Positions 1 to 8,313 are shown, counted from the stretch's first letter. The stretch is 64,000 bases of DNA from Pseudonocardia sp. DSM 110487 (GCF_019468565.1 NZ_CP080521.1:2666001-2730000), one strand, 5' to 3'. Translations and numbers: made by a program. The notes: generated from the sequence alone by a model not told the origin.

Positions 1-118
1 GCAGCGGATCACACTTCTCGGCCGAGCGGTTCCAGACCACGAGCGGTGTCCCCGCCTCTGCCAGGTTGAGCGCCATGGGTCCGCCCATGACGCCGAGCCC
101 GAGGAACCCGATGCTCAT
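1..118 (-). CDS. NAD-binding 6-phosphogluconate/3-hydroxyisobutyrate dehydrogenase-like protein (N-terminal part)
   Basis: Only the first 39 codons lie in the window; the gene continues past base 1. Translation from ATG at 118 gives MSIGFLGLGVMGGPMALNLA followed by a stretch ending VVWNRS. This is the Rossmann nucleotide-binding start (GLGVMG glycine motif, then the WNR strand that sets cofactor choice) of the beta-hydroxyacid dehydrogenase family. A family paralogue with the same start is at 31303-32178. It is divergent from the TetR gene at 175, with 56 bases between starts, so TetR probably controls it. The substrate cannot be told from this fragment. Confidence 0.85.
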   Translation of the reverse strand, partial: MSIGFLGLGVMGGPMALNLAEAGTPLVVWNRSAEKCDPL

Positions 119-128
119 CGTCACCTAC

Positions 129-144
129 TATGTCGTGTGTCATA
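129..144. promoter_or_regulatory. Imperfect dyad in the oxidoreductase/TetR divergent promoter
   Basis: TATGTCGTGTGTCATA is an imperfect inverted repeat (TATGnC, four bases, GnCATA) in the 56-base gap between the divergent starts at 118 and 175. The half-site TGTCATA recurs in the perfect palindrome at 851-864. Position and symmetry fit a TetR operator; binding is inferred. Confidence 0.5.
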
Positions 145-174
145 CAGGTCGTCTTTCGGAGAGCGGGGTGCGCC

Positions 175-849
175 ATGCCCAGCCCGGAGCGCCGCCCTCG
201 GGACCGCATGGTCTACAGCGCGGCCCAGCTGATCCGCGCTCGCGGAGTGACGGCAACGGGCGTGCGCGACGTGGTCGAACACGCGAGCGCCCCGCGCGGT
301 TCGTTCCAGCACTACTTCCCCGGCGGGAAGGACCAGCTCGTCGGGGAGGCCGTCGCGTGGGCGGGGGACTTCGCGGCACGGTGGGTGGCCTCCTACCGCC
401 GGGCCGAGGCCGCACCGTCACCGGACGGGCTGTTCGCCCACGTCGTCCGGCCGTGGAAGGACGAGTTCTCCGCGCGTGGATACGAGCGCGGGTGCCCGGT
501 CATGGCGACCGCCGCCGACCTGGCGGGCGGTGAGTCCGCGGTCAACACGCAGCTGCGGCGCGCGCTCGGGCAGTGGGAGCACGCCGTCGCCGACGAGCTC
601 GTGGGAATGGGCGTGCTGCCGGCTCGCGCCCGCAGCCTCGCCGTCCTGATGATCAGCGCTCTCGAAGGCGCGATCATGTGGGCCAGGGTGGACCGCGACA
701 CGACGCCACTGGACATCGTCGTCACCGAGCTCGCGCCACTGCTGCAGGCGGCTGGGCGTGAGGCGACCCTGTCGGGTTGCCACGACGAGGGGGCGCCGGG
801 TGGAACGCTACCGGGCGAGCCGGCCGAGGACGTCACCCGACATTGCTAG
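175..849 (+). CDS. TetR/AcrR family transcriptional regulator
   Basis: 224 aa. The N-terminal helix-turn-helix reads AAQLIRARGVTATGVRDVVE then a PRGSFQHYFPGGKDQL recognition region, the usual TetR pattern (here 'FQHYF' replaces the common 'YYHF'). The C-terminal all-helical part carries the ligand pocket and is not diagnostic. ATG at 175 was chosen because the more upstream ATG at 130 lies inside the candidate operator and adds residues that do not fit the family. Divergent from the oxidoreductase at 118, so it is most likely a local repressor of that gene and of itself. The ligand is unknown. Confidence 0.88.
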   Translation: MPSPERRPRDRMVYSAAQLIRARGVTATGVRDVVEHASAPRGSFQHYFPGGKDQLVGEAVAWAGDFAARWVASYRRAEAAPSPDGLFAHVVRPWKDEFSARGYERGCPVMATAADLAGGESAVNTQLRRALGQWEHAVADELVGMGVLPARARSLAVLMISALEGAIMWARVDRDTTPLDIVVTELAPLLQAAGREATLSGCHDEGAPGGTLPGEPAEDVTRHC

Positions 850-850
850 C

Positions 851-864
851 ATGACAGCTGTCAT
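851..864. promoter_or_regulatory. Perfect 14-bp palindrome ATGACAGCTGTCAT
   Basis: ATGACAGCTGTCAT is its own reverse complement and begins one base after the tetR stop codon. It shares TGTCATA with the dyad at 129-144, so a second TetR site is plausible, either for the small ORF at 952 or for looping with the promoter site. It has no T-run, so it is unlikely to be a terminator. Confidence 0.5.
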
Positions 865-951
865 AGCGGAAGCCGCAACCCGGTCCAACCGCCACCCCAA
901 CGTCGAACCGAGACTTCGCACGGATCGTCCGCGATCCGGGTATGTACGGGT

Positions 952-1116
952 ATGGACACGGCGAGCATCACCATGACGTCCGCGCCGGCGTGCACCGAGC
1001 CGCCACCGGTGCCGCCGCCCGAACCGGAGCCCGCGCCTCCGATCCCGCCACCCGGCCCGGACCCGGCGCCACCGATCCCGCCCCCTGGCCCGGGTCCGAT
1101 CGACCCGCGGAGCTAG
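952..1116 (+). CDS. Small proline-rich protein (hypothetical)
   Basis: 54-codon ORF from ATG 952 (alternative ATG 973). After MTSAPACTEPPP the protein is almost wholly Pro/Glu/Gly, with two direct repeats of PAPPIPPPGP, ending PIDPRS. No signal peptide or membrane helix and no clear Shine-Dalgarno sequence. A strong hairpin terminator follows 14 bases after the stop, and a palindrome (851-864) lies upstream, which together favour a real transcription unit. Low-complexity GC-rich ORFs also arise by chance, so this stays tentative. Confidence 0.35.
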   Translation: MDTASITMTSAPACTEPPPVPPPEPEPAPPIPPPGPDPAPPIPPPGPGPIDPRS

Positions 1117-1130
1117 GCCGAGCACGACAA

Positions 1131-1158
1131 CGGCGCCGGACCCGAAGGCCCGGCGCCG
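1131..1158. terminator. Hairpin terminator between converging genes
   Basis: Nine-bp perfect stem CGGCGCCGG/CCGGCGCCG with a 10-base loop. It lies between the end of the proline-rich ORF on the plus strand and the end of the chaplin-like gene on the minus strand, so it can serve both directions. No U-tract, as is common in high-GC actinobacteria. Confidence 0.6.
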
Positions 1159-1177
1159 CTGTGGAGAGATCCGAAGA

Positions 1178-1567
1178 TCAGTCGTCGATCGAGGCGCTGT
1201 CGCCCGACTTGGCGGCCGCCTTGCAGGAGTCGTCGATCGTGTTGTCGCCGTCGGAGTCGGCGTCGGTGTCGGCACTACCCGCCGCGCCGAGGCCGAGCGC
1301 ACCGGTCAGGTCGGCGAGGATGTGCGTGCCGTTGAGCGGCACCTGGACGCCCAGGACGTTCACCGGGACCTGGTTGTCACACGCGTTCACCGGCACCGAC
1401 AGGTTGTTGCCGGCGACGTTGAGCAGGCCGCCGTGGTTCGAGCCGTCGATGTGGTTGACGTCCTCGACCTTGGTCTTGCCGTGGTCGTCGCCTGCGAAGG
1501 CGAGCGGGCTGACCGCGAGCAGACCAGCGGCGGCCGCAGCCACGACGATTCCAGCCTTCTTCAGCAC
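1178..1567 (-). CDS. Chaplin-like small secreted protein
   Basis: 129 aa from GTG 1567, chosen because AGGAGA sits 6 bases upstream; longer starts add an unrelated leader. Residues 1-26 (MLKKAGIVVAAAAAGLLAVS then PLAFA) form a Sec signal peptide. The mature part contains GNNLSVPVNACDNQVPVNVLG, which matches the core of chaplin (DUF320) domains, the hydrophobic coat proteins of aerial hyphae and spores. Unusual points: only one Cys within the domain instead of the two that form a disulfide in most chaplins, and an acidic tail with DTDADSDGDN and a further Cys. It is expected on the cell surface. Assignment by motif only. Confidence 0.7.
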   Translation of the reverse strand: MLKKAGIVVAAAAAGLLAVSPLAFAGDDHGKTKVEDVNHIDGSNHGGLLNVAGNNLSVPVNACDNQVPVNVLGVQVPLNGTHILADLTGALGLGAAGSADTDADSDGDNTIDDSCKAAAKSGDSASIDD

Positions 1568-1886
1568 AGTTGTCTCCTGATCAGTGAATTCAATGTCAGC
1601 GTCGATGACCGGGGAGCCCGCACTGACTGCGAATAAACCTAATGGGTCACGCCCGGTCGGAACAAACCGCATGCCCCTATCTGGTGAATCGATTGCACGG
1701 CGTTTGGTTACGCCCCCTTTCGGGTGACATGCGGATCGACTTGGAAGCGCCTCGCGAATCTCTTCGTCACATGCAGTTAGAGTTGATCACTCGGTTGTGT
1801 GCGTATCCTTTCGCGCCGCCGGTGCCGGTCACCTCCGCGGGGCGCGCTCCGTCATACCGGTGACGACCTCACCCAAGGAGGACCCG
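1568..1886. other. 319-bp intergenic region with promoters
   Basis: Relatively AT-rich spacer between the divergent chaplin-like gene and the monooxygenase-fold gene. It holds the AGGAGA ribosome site of the former (near 1574-1579) and AAGGAGG of the latter (near 1874-1880). A loose dyad GTTAC...GTGAC lies around 1708-1729 and could bind a regulator. No ORF with coding character was seen. Confidence 0.5.
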
Positions 1887-2180
1887 ATGACCGTGCAGAT
1901 CGTCCGCTTCACCGCCGACCCGACCGACGTCCCCGACATCGAGGCCGCGATCGAGACGATGATCGCCGCCATCCACCGCGAGCGCCCGCCCGGTGTCCGC
2001 TTCACGTCGTGGAAGCTCGCCGACGGCGTCACGTTCCTCAACGTTCTCGAGCTCGCGGACGGGGTGGAGAACCCGATGCCGGCGATCCCGGAGTGCCGGG
2101 CGTTCCAGCAGAAGCTCGCGCAGTGGGTCGCGGAACCGCCGAGGCCGCAACCCGTGACCGTCGTCGGGGCCTACGCCTGA
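1887..2180 (+). CDS. Small dimeric alpha/beta-barrel protein (antibiotic biosynthesis monooxygenase-like)
   Basis: 97 aa starting MTVQIVRFTADPTDVPDIEA, with AAGGAGG seven bases upstream of ATG 1887. Length, the opening beta strand, and the motif FTSWKLADGVTFLNVLEL fit the ferredoxin-like dimeric barrel used by small monooxygenases and by stress or ligand-binding proteins (ABM/EthD-like fold). No cofactor motif is expected in this fold. The stop TGA shares its last base with the next gene's ATG, so the two are translationally coupled. Function beyond fold is not visible. Confidence 0.65.
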   Translation: MTVQIVRFTADPTDVPDIEAAIETMIAAIHRERPPGVRFTSWKLADGVTFLNVLELADGVENPMPAIPECRAFQQKLAQWVAEPPRPQPVTVVGAYA

Positions 2181-2524
2181 TGCACACCGCATACGTGGTG
2201 GTCACGCTGCTCGCAGTCGTGGCCAACCTCGCCATCGCGCTCGCGGACGTCCTGCGCGCGAAGTTCGTGCTCGCCAACTCCGCGAGCGTCGGGGTGCCGG
2301 AGTCGTGGCTCGTGCCGCTGGGCCTGGTCAAGGCGGCCGGAGCGGCCGGCCTGGTGCTGGGTCTGCTGGGAGTGCCGCTGATCGGCACGGTCGCCGCGGC
2401 CGGCCTCGTGCTGTTCTTCGTCGGCGCCGTGCTCACCCACCTGCGGGCGCGCAACTACGCGTTGGGGTTCCCGGGCGTCTTCCTCGCCCTCGCCGCGGGG
2501 GCGTTCGTGCTCAGCCTGGCGTGA
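2180..2524 (+). CDS. DoxX-like four-helix membrane protein
   Basis: 114 aa, beginning MHTAYVVVTLLAVVANLAIA. Four hydrophobic segments (about residues 3-25, 45-63, 67-88, 94-113) with a short RAKFVLAN loop after the first are typical of DoxX/DoxD-like membrane proteins, which are often linked with quinone or oxidative-stress chemistry. Start overlaps the preceding stop (TGATG), so it is cotranscribed with the ABM-fold gene; such pairs are common in actinobacteria. Its 3' end meets the LacI gene tail to tail with no spacer. Confidence 0.7.
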   Translation: MHTAYVVVTLLAVVANLAIALADVLRAKFVLANSASVGVPESWLVPLGLVKAAGAAGLVLGLLGVPLIGTVAAAGLVLFFVGAVLTHLRARNYALGFPGVFLALAAGAFVLSLA

Positions 2525-3538
2525 TCACGCACTCTCCCGCACGACGAGGCGGTGCGGGGCCGTGAGGTGCCGGGGCGGGAGGGTCGGGTCGGCCAGCCGG
2601 GATGTGATCATCTCCAGCGCCGACCCGACCACGAACGCCCTGTCGATCGCGACGGTGGTGAGCGGGGGAGTGGTGAAGCGCGACTCGGGCACGTCGTCGA
2701 CCCCGACGACCGCCACGTCGTCGGGCACCCGTCGCCCGTGCCGGTGCAACGCGCTGAGCGCGCCGATGGCGAGCACGTCGTTGGCGGCGAAGACGGCGTC
2801 GATGTCGGGGTGCTCGGCGAGAAGCGCGTCGACGGCGTCGGCGCCGGGTTGGCGGTTCCACTCGGACACGTCGCGGATCAGGGCGCGGTCGACCGGCAAC
2901 CCGGCCGCGCGCAGTGCCTGCGTGTAGCCGAGCATCCGCTGCTGCATCACCGGCAACGGCCGGGCCTTCTTGTAGCCGATCATCGCGATGCGCCGCCTGC
3001 CCGCGGCCGCGAGATGGGTGGTGGCCAGGGCGCCGATGGCGACGCTGGCGATGGTCACGTGGTCGACCGCGGCCCCACCGCCGTGCTCCCCGATCAGCAC
3101 CATCGGCGTGTCGTGCCGCGGCGCCTCCAGCTCCGACGGGGGCATCGAGAGCGGGCTGAAGATCAGCCCGTCGGCGAACCGGACGGGGAAGCCAGCGGCC
3201 ACCTCGCGCTCGCGTTCGATGTCGCCGTCGGTCTGCTCGACGACGACCGTCAGCCCCCGCTCGCGGGCCGCGCTCACGAGCAGGGCCGCCAGGTCGGCGA
3301 AGTAGGGCACGTCGATGTGGGGGACGGCGAGCGCGATCGCACCGGTGCGTCCCCGGCGCAGCTGCCGGCCGACCGCCTGCGGGCGGTAGCCGAGCTCCTC
3401 GACGTACCGCCGGACGAGGGCGCGGGTCTCGGGCCGGACGTGCACGTAGTCGTTCACGACGTTGGACACGGTCTTCGGCGACACGCCCGCGGCGAGCGCC
3501 ACGTCGCGCATCGTCACCGGTCGTCGCTGTGTCCCCAC
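2525..3538 (-). CDS. LacI family repressor of the adjacent arabino-oligosaccharide ABC operon
   Basis: 337 aa from GTG 3538, with GGAG about 9 bases upstream; an internal ATG at 3511 would cut into the HTH. Residues after MRDVALAAGVSPKTVSNVVN form the classic LacI helix-turn-helix and hinge (VNDYVHVRPETRALVRRYVE, then LGYRP). The rest is the periplasmic-binding-protein-like sensor (VFAANDVLAIGAL and VVGVDDVPES motifs). Divergent from the sugar ABC operon starting at 3623, so it should repress that operon until an oligosaccharide or arabinose-derived ligand binds. Confidence 0.92.
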   Translation of the reverse strand: MGTQRRPVTMRDVALAAGVSPKTVSNVVNDYVHVRPETRALVRRYVEELGYRPQAVGRQLRRGRTGAIALAVPHIDVPYFADLAALLVSAARERGLTVVVEQTDGDIEREREVAAGFPVRFADGLIFSPLSMPPSELEAPRHDTPMVLIGEHGGGAAVDHVTIASVAIGALATTHLAAAGRRRIAMIGYKKARPLPVMQQRMLGYTQALRAAGLPVDRALIRDVSEWNRQPGADAVDALLAEHPDIDAVFAANDVLAIGALSALHRHGRRVPDDVAVVGVDDVPESRFTTPPLTTVAIDRAFVVGSALEMITSRLADPTLPPRHLTAPHRLVVRESA

Positions 3539-3564
3539 CCCTGCAGTCTCCCCAACCCTCCCCC

Positions 3565-3600
3565 TTGACAGGCAAGCGCCTTCCCGCAAGGGTTTTACCA
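3565..3600 (+). promoter_or_regulatory. Promoter/operator region of the sugar ABC operon
   Basis: TTGACA at 3565-3570 is a consensus -35; the matching -10 position (about 3588-3593) reads AAGGGT and is poor. Just downstream CAAGCGCCTT resembles the LacI-family core AAGCGCTT seen twice at 19480-19500. It sits between the divergent LacI and substrate-binding-protein genes, so it is the likely repressor target. Confidence 0.5.
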
Positions 3601-3622
3601 CGATGTAAAGGGGGAGTGGTCG

Positions 3623-4927
3623 ATGACGACCTCGCACCGCCTCTCGCGCCGCACCCTGCTGCGCGCAACGGCCGCCGCCGGCGGCGCCGCCCTCCTGTCC
3701 TCGTGCGCGGGGGGCTCGGGGAACGCCGTCGACCTGGCGTACTGGAACTTCTTCGGAGGCAGCGACGGCAAGCTCATGGTGGAGCTCGTCAACCGCTTCC
3801 GGGCGGAAGCGCCCAACGTCCGGGTCACGGCCACGACGCTCATGTGGGGCCCGCCGTATTACACGAAGCTGGCGATGGCGTGTGCCGGCGGCCGGGCGCC
3901 CGACCTCGCCACGATGCACGGGTCCCGGCTGTCGACGTTCGGCCGTGACCTGCTCGACGAGTGGGACCTCGACGAGCTCGCCGCGCGCGGCGTCTCGCTG
4001 GACGAGTTCCCGCAGCCCGTCCTGGACCGGGTGCTGGTCGACGGCCGGTTGATGGCACTGCCGCTCGACACCCACCCGCTCGTCCTCTACTACAACACCG
4101 ACATCTGCGAGAAGGCCGGGCTGCTCGCCCCGGACGGCACGCTGGCGCCGATCCACGGGGCGGAGCAGATGCTCGACGCGGGGAGGCGGGCAGCCGAGGT
4201 CACCGGCGCCATCGGCATCGCGCTCGGCTCGCTCCACGAAGCGCACATCTGGATGCCGTTCTGGTCGGGGTACCGCCAGCTCGGCGGGCAGATGCTGCTG
4301 CCGGACGGTGGCCCGGCCGAGGTGGACCGGGACGCGATGGTCGGTGCGATGACGTTCCTGCGCGACCTGTGCGATGGCACCATCTGCTCACCGAGCCTCG
4401 ACGGCCAGTCCTCGCCCGCCGCGTTCGCCAGCCAGCAGGCCGGGTTCCTGTTCGTGGGCCCGTGGGAGGTGACCTCCGCGCGCACGGCCGAGATCCCCTT
4501 CTCGATGACGCAGTTCCCCGCGCTCTTCGGCGACACCCCATACGTGCGGGCCGACAGCCACAGCTTCGTGCTGCCGACGCAGGCCCAGGTCGATCCGGCG
4601 GCGCGCAGCGCCGCCTACGACATGGCGGTGTCGATGCTGCGCAACAGCCTCGCATGGGCGGCGGGCGGCGGCCACATCCCGGCGCTGTCCGCGGTGGCCG
4701 ACAGCCCCGAGTACCTGGCCGAGAAACCGGTGTCCAACTATCGGGGGGCGGCGCAGGTGGTGGCGTTCGACCCGGAGGCCTACTTCTCCGGATCCGGATC
4801 GACGTTGATGGCGCGGGCCGGGCAGAGCCTGCAGGGCGTCACGTCGCGGGCGCTCACACCCGAGCAGGGGGCCGACGACCTGATCGGCTGGCTCGACGAC
4901 CAGCTCACCCTGGGGAGCCCGCTATGA
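3623..4927 (+). CDS. Sugar ABC transporter substrate-binding lipoprotein (CUT1 type)
   Basis: 434 aa, ribosome site GGGGGAG upstream of ATG 3623. The N-terminus has twin arginines (SRRTLLRA, R9-R10) and a lipobox LLSSC with Cys28, so it is probably exported by Tat and lipid-anchored outside the membrane. The mature protein has the family-1 extracellular solute-binding pattern (LAYWNFFGGSDGKLMVELVN at the start; ALPLDTHPLVLYYNTDI in the middle). It captures an oligosaccharide for the two permeases that overlap downstream. No dedicated ATPase is in the operon; a shared MsiK-type ATPase elsewhere is the usual actinobacterial solution. Confidence 0.92.
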   Translation: MTTSHRLSRRTLLRATAAAGGAALLSSCAGGSGNAVDLAYWNFFGGSDGKLMVELVNRFRAEAPNVRVTATTLMWGPPYYTKLAMACAGGRAPDLATMHGSRLSTFGRDLLDEWDLDELAARGVSLDEFPQPVLDRVLVDGRLMALPLDTHPLVLYYNTDICEKAGLLAPDGTLAPIHGAEQMLDAGRRAAEVTGAIGIALGSLHEAHIWMPFWSGYRQLGGQMLLPDGGPAEVDRDAMVGAMTFLRDLCDGTICSPSLDGQSSPAAFASQQAGFLFVGPWEVTSARTAEIPFSMTQFPALFGDTPYVRADSHSFVLPTQAQVDPAARSAAYDMAVSMLRNSLAWAAGGGHIPALSAVADSPEYLAEKPVSNYRGAAQVVAFDPEAYFSGSGSTLMARAGQSLQGVTSRALTPEQGADDLIGWLDDQLTLGSPL

Positions 4928-5859
4928 GCGCCGGGACGGTCGCCGCGCCGGGTCGCGTCGAGCAGCCCACCGCCCCGCGGCGAGGGCCGAGCCTCGTGGG
5001 CGGGCGCGGCGGGATCTGGTTCGTCCTGCCGTTCATGGCGGTCTACGCCGCGTTCGTGCTGTGGCCACTGCTCTACGGCCTCGGCCTGAGCTTCTTCGAC
5101 ACCAGCCTGGTGCGGGCCGAGTCGCGGTTCGTCGGGTTCGACAACTACGTGCGCCTGTTCGCCGATTCCGAGGTCTGGCGCACGCTGGGCATCACGGTCC
5201 TGTTCACGATCGGCAGCACGATCCCGCTGGTCGTGATCGCGCTGGTGATGGCGCTGCTCGTGCAGACCGGGGTGCGGGGCCAGTGGTTCTGGCGCTTCGT
5301 GTACTTCGCGCCGTTCCTGCTGCCGGTGGCCACGGTCGTGCTGATCTGGCAGTGGCTGTTCTCCGGCGACTACGGCTTGATCAACGCGGCGCTGACGGGG
5401 ATCGGGCTGCCCGAGGTGGGGTGGCTCACCGATCCGGCCGTGGGTCTGTGGTCGGTCGTCCTGCTCACCGTCTGGTGGACGATCGGGTTCAACTTCCTGC
5501 TCTACCTCGCCGCCCTGCAGGCCATCCCGGCCCAGCTGTACGAGGCCGCCGAGATCGACGGCGCGGGCGGATGGCGCCGGCTGTTCGGGATCACGCTCCC
5601 ACTGCTGAACCGCACCACCGGGCTGGTGATCGTGTTGCAGGTGCTGGCCTCGCTCAAGCTGTTCGACCAGGCCTACATCCTCTACAGGGCGAACGGGGGG
5701 CCGGGCGGGTCGGCGACGCCGATCCTGCAGTACGTCTACGACACCGGGTTCACCGACTACCGCTTGGGGTACGCGTCGGCCATCTCCTACGTGTTCTTCG
5801 TGCTGATCATCCTGATCGCCCTCGTCCAGGCCCGGCTCAGCCGCAGGAGCGAATCGTGA
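4924..5859 (+). CDS. Sugar ABC transporter permease (MalF/AraP type)
   Basis: 311 aa, ATG 4924 overlapping the upstream stop by four bases. Six membrane segments; the EAA loop that docks the ATPase reads YEAAEIDGAGGWRRLFGITLP (about residues 206-226), the hallmark of CUT1 permeases. The cytoplasmic N-terminal tail is Pro/Arg-rich. Pairs with the next gene to form the heterodimeric channel and belongs to the operon ending with the arabinofuranosidase. Confidence 0.92.
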   Translation: MSAGTVAAPGRVEQPTAPRRGPSLVGGRGGIWFVLPFMAVYAAFVLWPLLYGLGLSFFDTSLVRAESRFVGFDNYVRLFADSEVWRTLGITVLFTIGSTIPLVVIALVMALLVQTGVRGQWFWRFVYFAPFLLPVATVVLIWQWLFSGDYGLINAALTGIGLPEVGWLTDPAVGLWSVVLLTVWWTIGFNFLLYLAALQAIPAQLYEAAEIDGAGGWRRLFGITLPLLNRTTGLVIVLQVLASLKLFDQAYILYRANGGPGGSATPILQYVYDTGFTDYRLGYASAISYVFFVLIILIALVQARLSRRSES

Positions 5860-6776
5860 CCACCGCGAACACGACAGCCGATCCCGCCACGGCGCCCGTC
5901 CTGCCCCGGGCCCGCCGGTCGCGCGCCCCCGAGGGGGCGGACATCCGGCGGTACACGCCGCTCGCCCGCGCCGGGCTGATCACCGCGCTCGCGGTGCTGG
6001 CCGTGCTCTGGCTGGCCCCGCTCTTCTGGGCGGTGGTCACATCGCTCAAGCACGAGGCCGACACCACCGTCGTGCCGCTGGAGGTCGTGCCCGACCGCGG
6101 GTTCACGCTCCAGGCCTATGCCTCGGTGCTCGCCGACGGGAACCTCGTCACGTGGTTCTTCAACAGCACCCTGGTCACGGTGGTGATCACGGTGCTCACC
6201 GTCGCGCTCTCCGCGGCCGCGGCCTACGGGTTCTCGCGCACCCGCTTCCGGGGCCGGAACGCGCTCTTCGCGCTGACGATCGCCGGGATCATGGTGCCGC
6301 CGCAGATCCTCATCGTGCCGCTGTACCGGCAGATGCTCGCGATGGGCCTCGCCGACACCTACGCCGGGATCATCCTGCCGCAGCTGGTGCTGCCGGCGAT
6401 GGTGTTCATCCTCAAGAAGTTCTTCGACGGCATCCCGCGCGAGCTGGAGGAGGCCGCCCGCGTGGACGGCGCAGGCCAGCTGCGGATCTTCCTGCAGATC
6501 GTGCTCCCGCTGTCGCGGTCGATCCTCGCCGCCGTGTCGATCTTCGTGTTCATCCACGCGTGGAACAACTTCCTGTGGCCGTTCATCATCACCTCCGACC
6601 CCGGCCTGATGACACTCCCGGTGGGGCTCGTGCAGGTGCAAAGTGCCTTCGGGGTGCGGTATGCACAGGTGATGGCCTCGGCGATCCTGGCGGGGCTGCC
6701 GCTGATCGTCGTGTTCATGCTGTTCCAGCGCCAGATCATCCGCGGGGTCGCCACCACCGGCCTCGGCGGGACGTAG
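5856..6776 (+). CDS. Sugar ABC transporter permease (MalG/AraQ type)
   Basis: 306 aa from GTG 5856, which overlaps the previous stop; CAGGAG lies just upstream. Six predicted membrane helices and the EAA loop ELEEAARVDGAGQLRIFLQI near residues 207-226. Second half of the channel. The start was placed at the coupled GTG rather than at any longer in-frame extension, which would run back through the first permease in another frame. Confidence 0.92.
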   Translation: MTTANTTADPATAPVLPRARRSRAPEGADIRRYTPLARAGLITALAVLAVLWLAPLFWAVVTSLKHEADTTVVPLEVVPDRGFTLQAYASVLADGNLVTWFFNSTLVTVVITVLTVALSAAAAYGFSRTRFRGRNALFALTIAGIMVPPQILIVPLYRQMLAMGLADTYAGIILPQLVLPAMVFILKKFFDGIPRELEEAARVDGAGQLRIFLQIVLPLSRSILAAVSIFVFIHAWNNFLWPFIITSDPGLMTLPVGLVQVQSAFGVRYAQVMASAILAGLPLIVVFMLFQRQIIRGVATTGLGGT

Positions 6777-6789
6777 AGAGAGGACGCAC

Positions 6790-8313
6790 TTGCCCCGCGC
6801 ACGCCTGACCATCGACCCCGACTTCACGATCGCACCGGTTCCCCGGCGCCTGTTCGGCTCGTTCGTCGAGCACATGGGCCGCTGCGTCTACACCGGAATC
6901 TTCGAGCCCGGCCACCCGAAGGTCGACGCCGACGGCCTGCGCACCGACGTGCTCGACCTGGTGCGGGAGCTCGGCCCCACCGTCGTGCGCTACCCGGGCG
7001 GCAACTTCGTCTCCGGCTACGAGTGGGAGGACGGCGTCGGCCCGAAGGACCAGCGGCCACGGCGCCTGGACCGGGCGTGGCGCTCGATCGAGACCAACGA
7101 GTTCGGGCTCGGCGAGTTCGCGCGCTGGACGAAGGCGGCCGGCGTCGAGCCGATGATGGCGATCAACCTCGGCACCCGCGGCATCCAGGAGGCGTGCGAC
7201 ATCCTGGAGTACGCCAACCACCCGGGCGGCACGAAGTACTCCGACCTGCGCCGCGCCCACGGCAGCGCCGAGCCGTTCGACGTCAAGCTGTGGTGCCTGG
7301 GCAACGAGATGGACGGCCCGTGGCAGGTGGGGCACAAGACCGCCGCCGAGTACGGGCGCCTCGCCGCCGAGACGGCGCGGGCCATGCGGCTGGTCGACCC
7401 GACCATCGAGCTGGTCGCCTGCGGAAGTTCCAACTCCCGCATGCCGACGTTCGGCGAGTGGGAGCGGGTGGTGCTCGAGGAGACCTACGACCAGGTCGAC
7501 TACATCTCCGCCCACGCCTACTACCAGGAGCACGACCACCCGGGCGACTTCCTCGCCTGCGCCCGCGACATGGACGTCTTCATCGAGTCCGTCGTCGCCA
7601 CCGCCGACGCCGTGCGCGCCCGCGGCAAGCACCGCAAGCGGATCGACGTCTCCTTCGACGAGTGGAACGTCTGGTACCAGTCGCGCCACCACGACTCCGC
7701 GATCGCCAAGGGCGAGAGCGGGTGGGAGGTGGCGCCGCGGGTGATCGAGGACGAGTACTCGATCACCGACGCCGTGGTCGTCGGCACCCTGCTCAACTCC
7801 CTGCTTCGCCACGGCGACCGCGTCACGGTGGCCTGCCAGGCGCAGCTGGTCAACGTGATCGGGCTCCTGCGCAGCGAGCCCGGTGGGCCGGCGTGGAAGC
7901 AGTCGATCGCGCACCCGTTCGAACAGGTCCGCAGGCGCGCAACCGGGGAGATCCTGGACGTCCGGGTGCACAGCGACCGCTACGAGACGCCCCGCTTCGG
8001 CGACGTCGACCTGGTGGATGCGTCCGGTACGTGGGACGCCGAGAACGGGGTGGTCGCGCTGTTCCTGGCCAACCGCGACCAGACGGATGCGGCCACGGTG
8101 GAGGTCGGCGTGCGCGGCTTCGGCGAGCTGCGCGTGCAGCACGCCGCGGTGCTCGCGGCGGCCGAGGGGCAGGACCGCCACACGACCAACGACGAGCAGC
8201 ACCCCGACCGGGTCGGCCTCCGCCCGCTGGACGGCGTGGAGGTCGCGGACGGGCAGGCGACGATGACGCTGCCGCCGCTGTCGTGGGCGGTGGTGCAGCT
8301 GTCCCGCGCCTGA
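6790..8313 (+). CDS. abfA: Alpha-L-arabinofuranosidase, glycoside hydrolase family 51
   Basis: 507 aa, TTG start at 6790 preceded by GAGAGAGG. GH51 retaining enzymes cut terminal arabinofuranosyl residues from arabino-oligosaccharides. Visible signatures: SFVEHMGRCVYTGIFEP at the N-terminus, general acid/base Glu173 in CLGNEMDGPWQ, nucleophile Glu291 in DVSFDEWNVWY, and the C-terminal beta domain. No signal peptide, so it acts in the cytoplasm on sugars imported by the operon's transporter. Length is usual for the family. A 17-bp hairpin follows the stop by 7 bases. Substrate specificity (arabinan versus arabinoxylan fragments) is inferred. Confidence 0.95.
   Translation: MPRARLTIDPDFTIAPVPRRLFGSFVEHMGRCVYTGIFEPGHPKVDADGLRTDVLDLVRELGPTVVRYPGGNFVSGYEWEDGVGPKDQRPRRLDRAWRSIETNEFGLGEFARWTKAAGVEPMMAINLGTRGIQEACDILEYANHPGGTKYSDLRRAHGSAEPFDVKLWCLGNEMDGPWQVGHKTAAEYGRLAAETARAMRLVDPTIELVACGSSNSRMPTFGEWERVVLEETYDQVDYISAHAYYQEHDHPGDFLACARDMDVFIESVVATADAVRARGKHRKRIDVSFDEWNVWYQSRHHDSAIAKGESGWEVAPRVIEDEYSITDAVVVGTLLNSLLRHGDRVTVACQAQLVNVIGLLRSEPGGPAWKQSIAHPFEQVRRRATGEILDVRVHSDRYETPRFGDVDLVDASGTWDAENGVVALFLANRDQTDAATVEVGVRGFGELRVQHAAVLAAAEGQDRHTTNDEQHPDRVGLRPLDGVEVADGQATMTLPPLSWAVVQLSRA

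Noticed and set aside
942..1580. Long plus-strand frame running through the chaplin-like gene
   Set aside because: It crosses a terminator hairpin and opposes a gene with signal peptide and ribosome site.
5787..6875. Long open frame on the minus strand opposite the second sugar permease
   Set aside because: Rich in Arg, Gly, His, Asp as expected for a complementary frame of a GC-rich gene; no ribosome site and the plus-strand genes explain the region fully.
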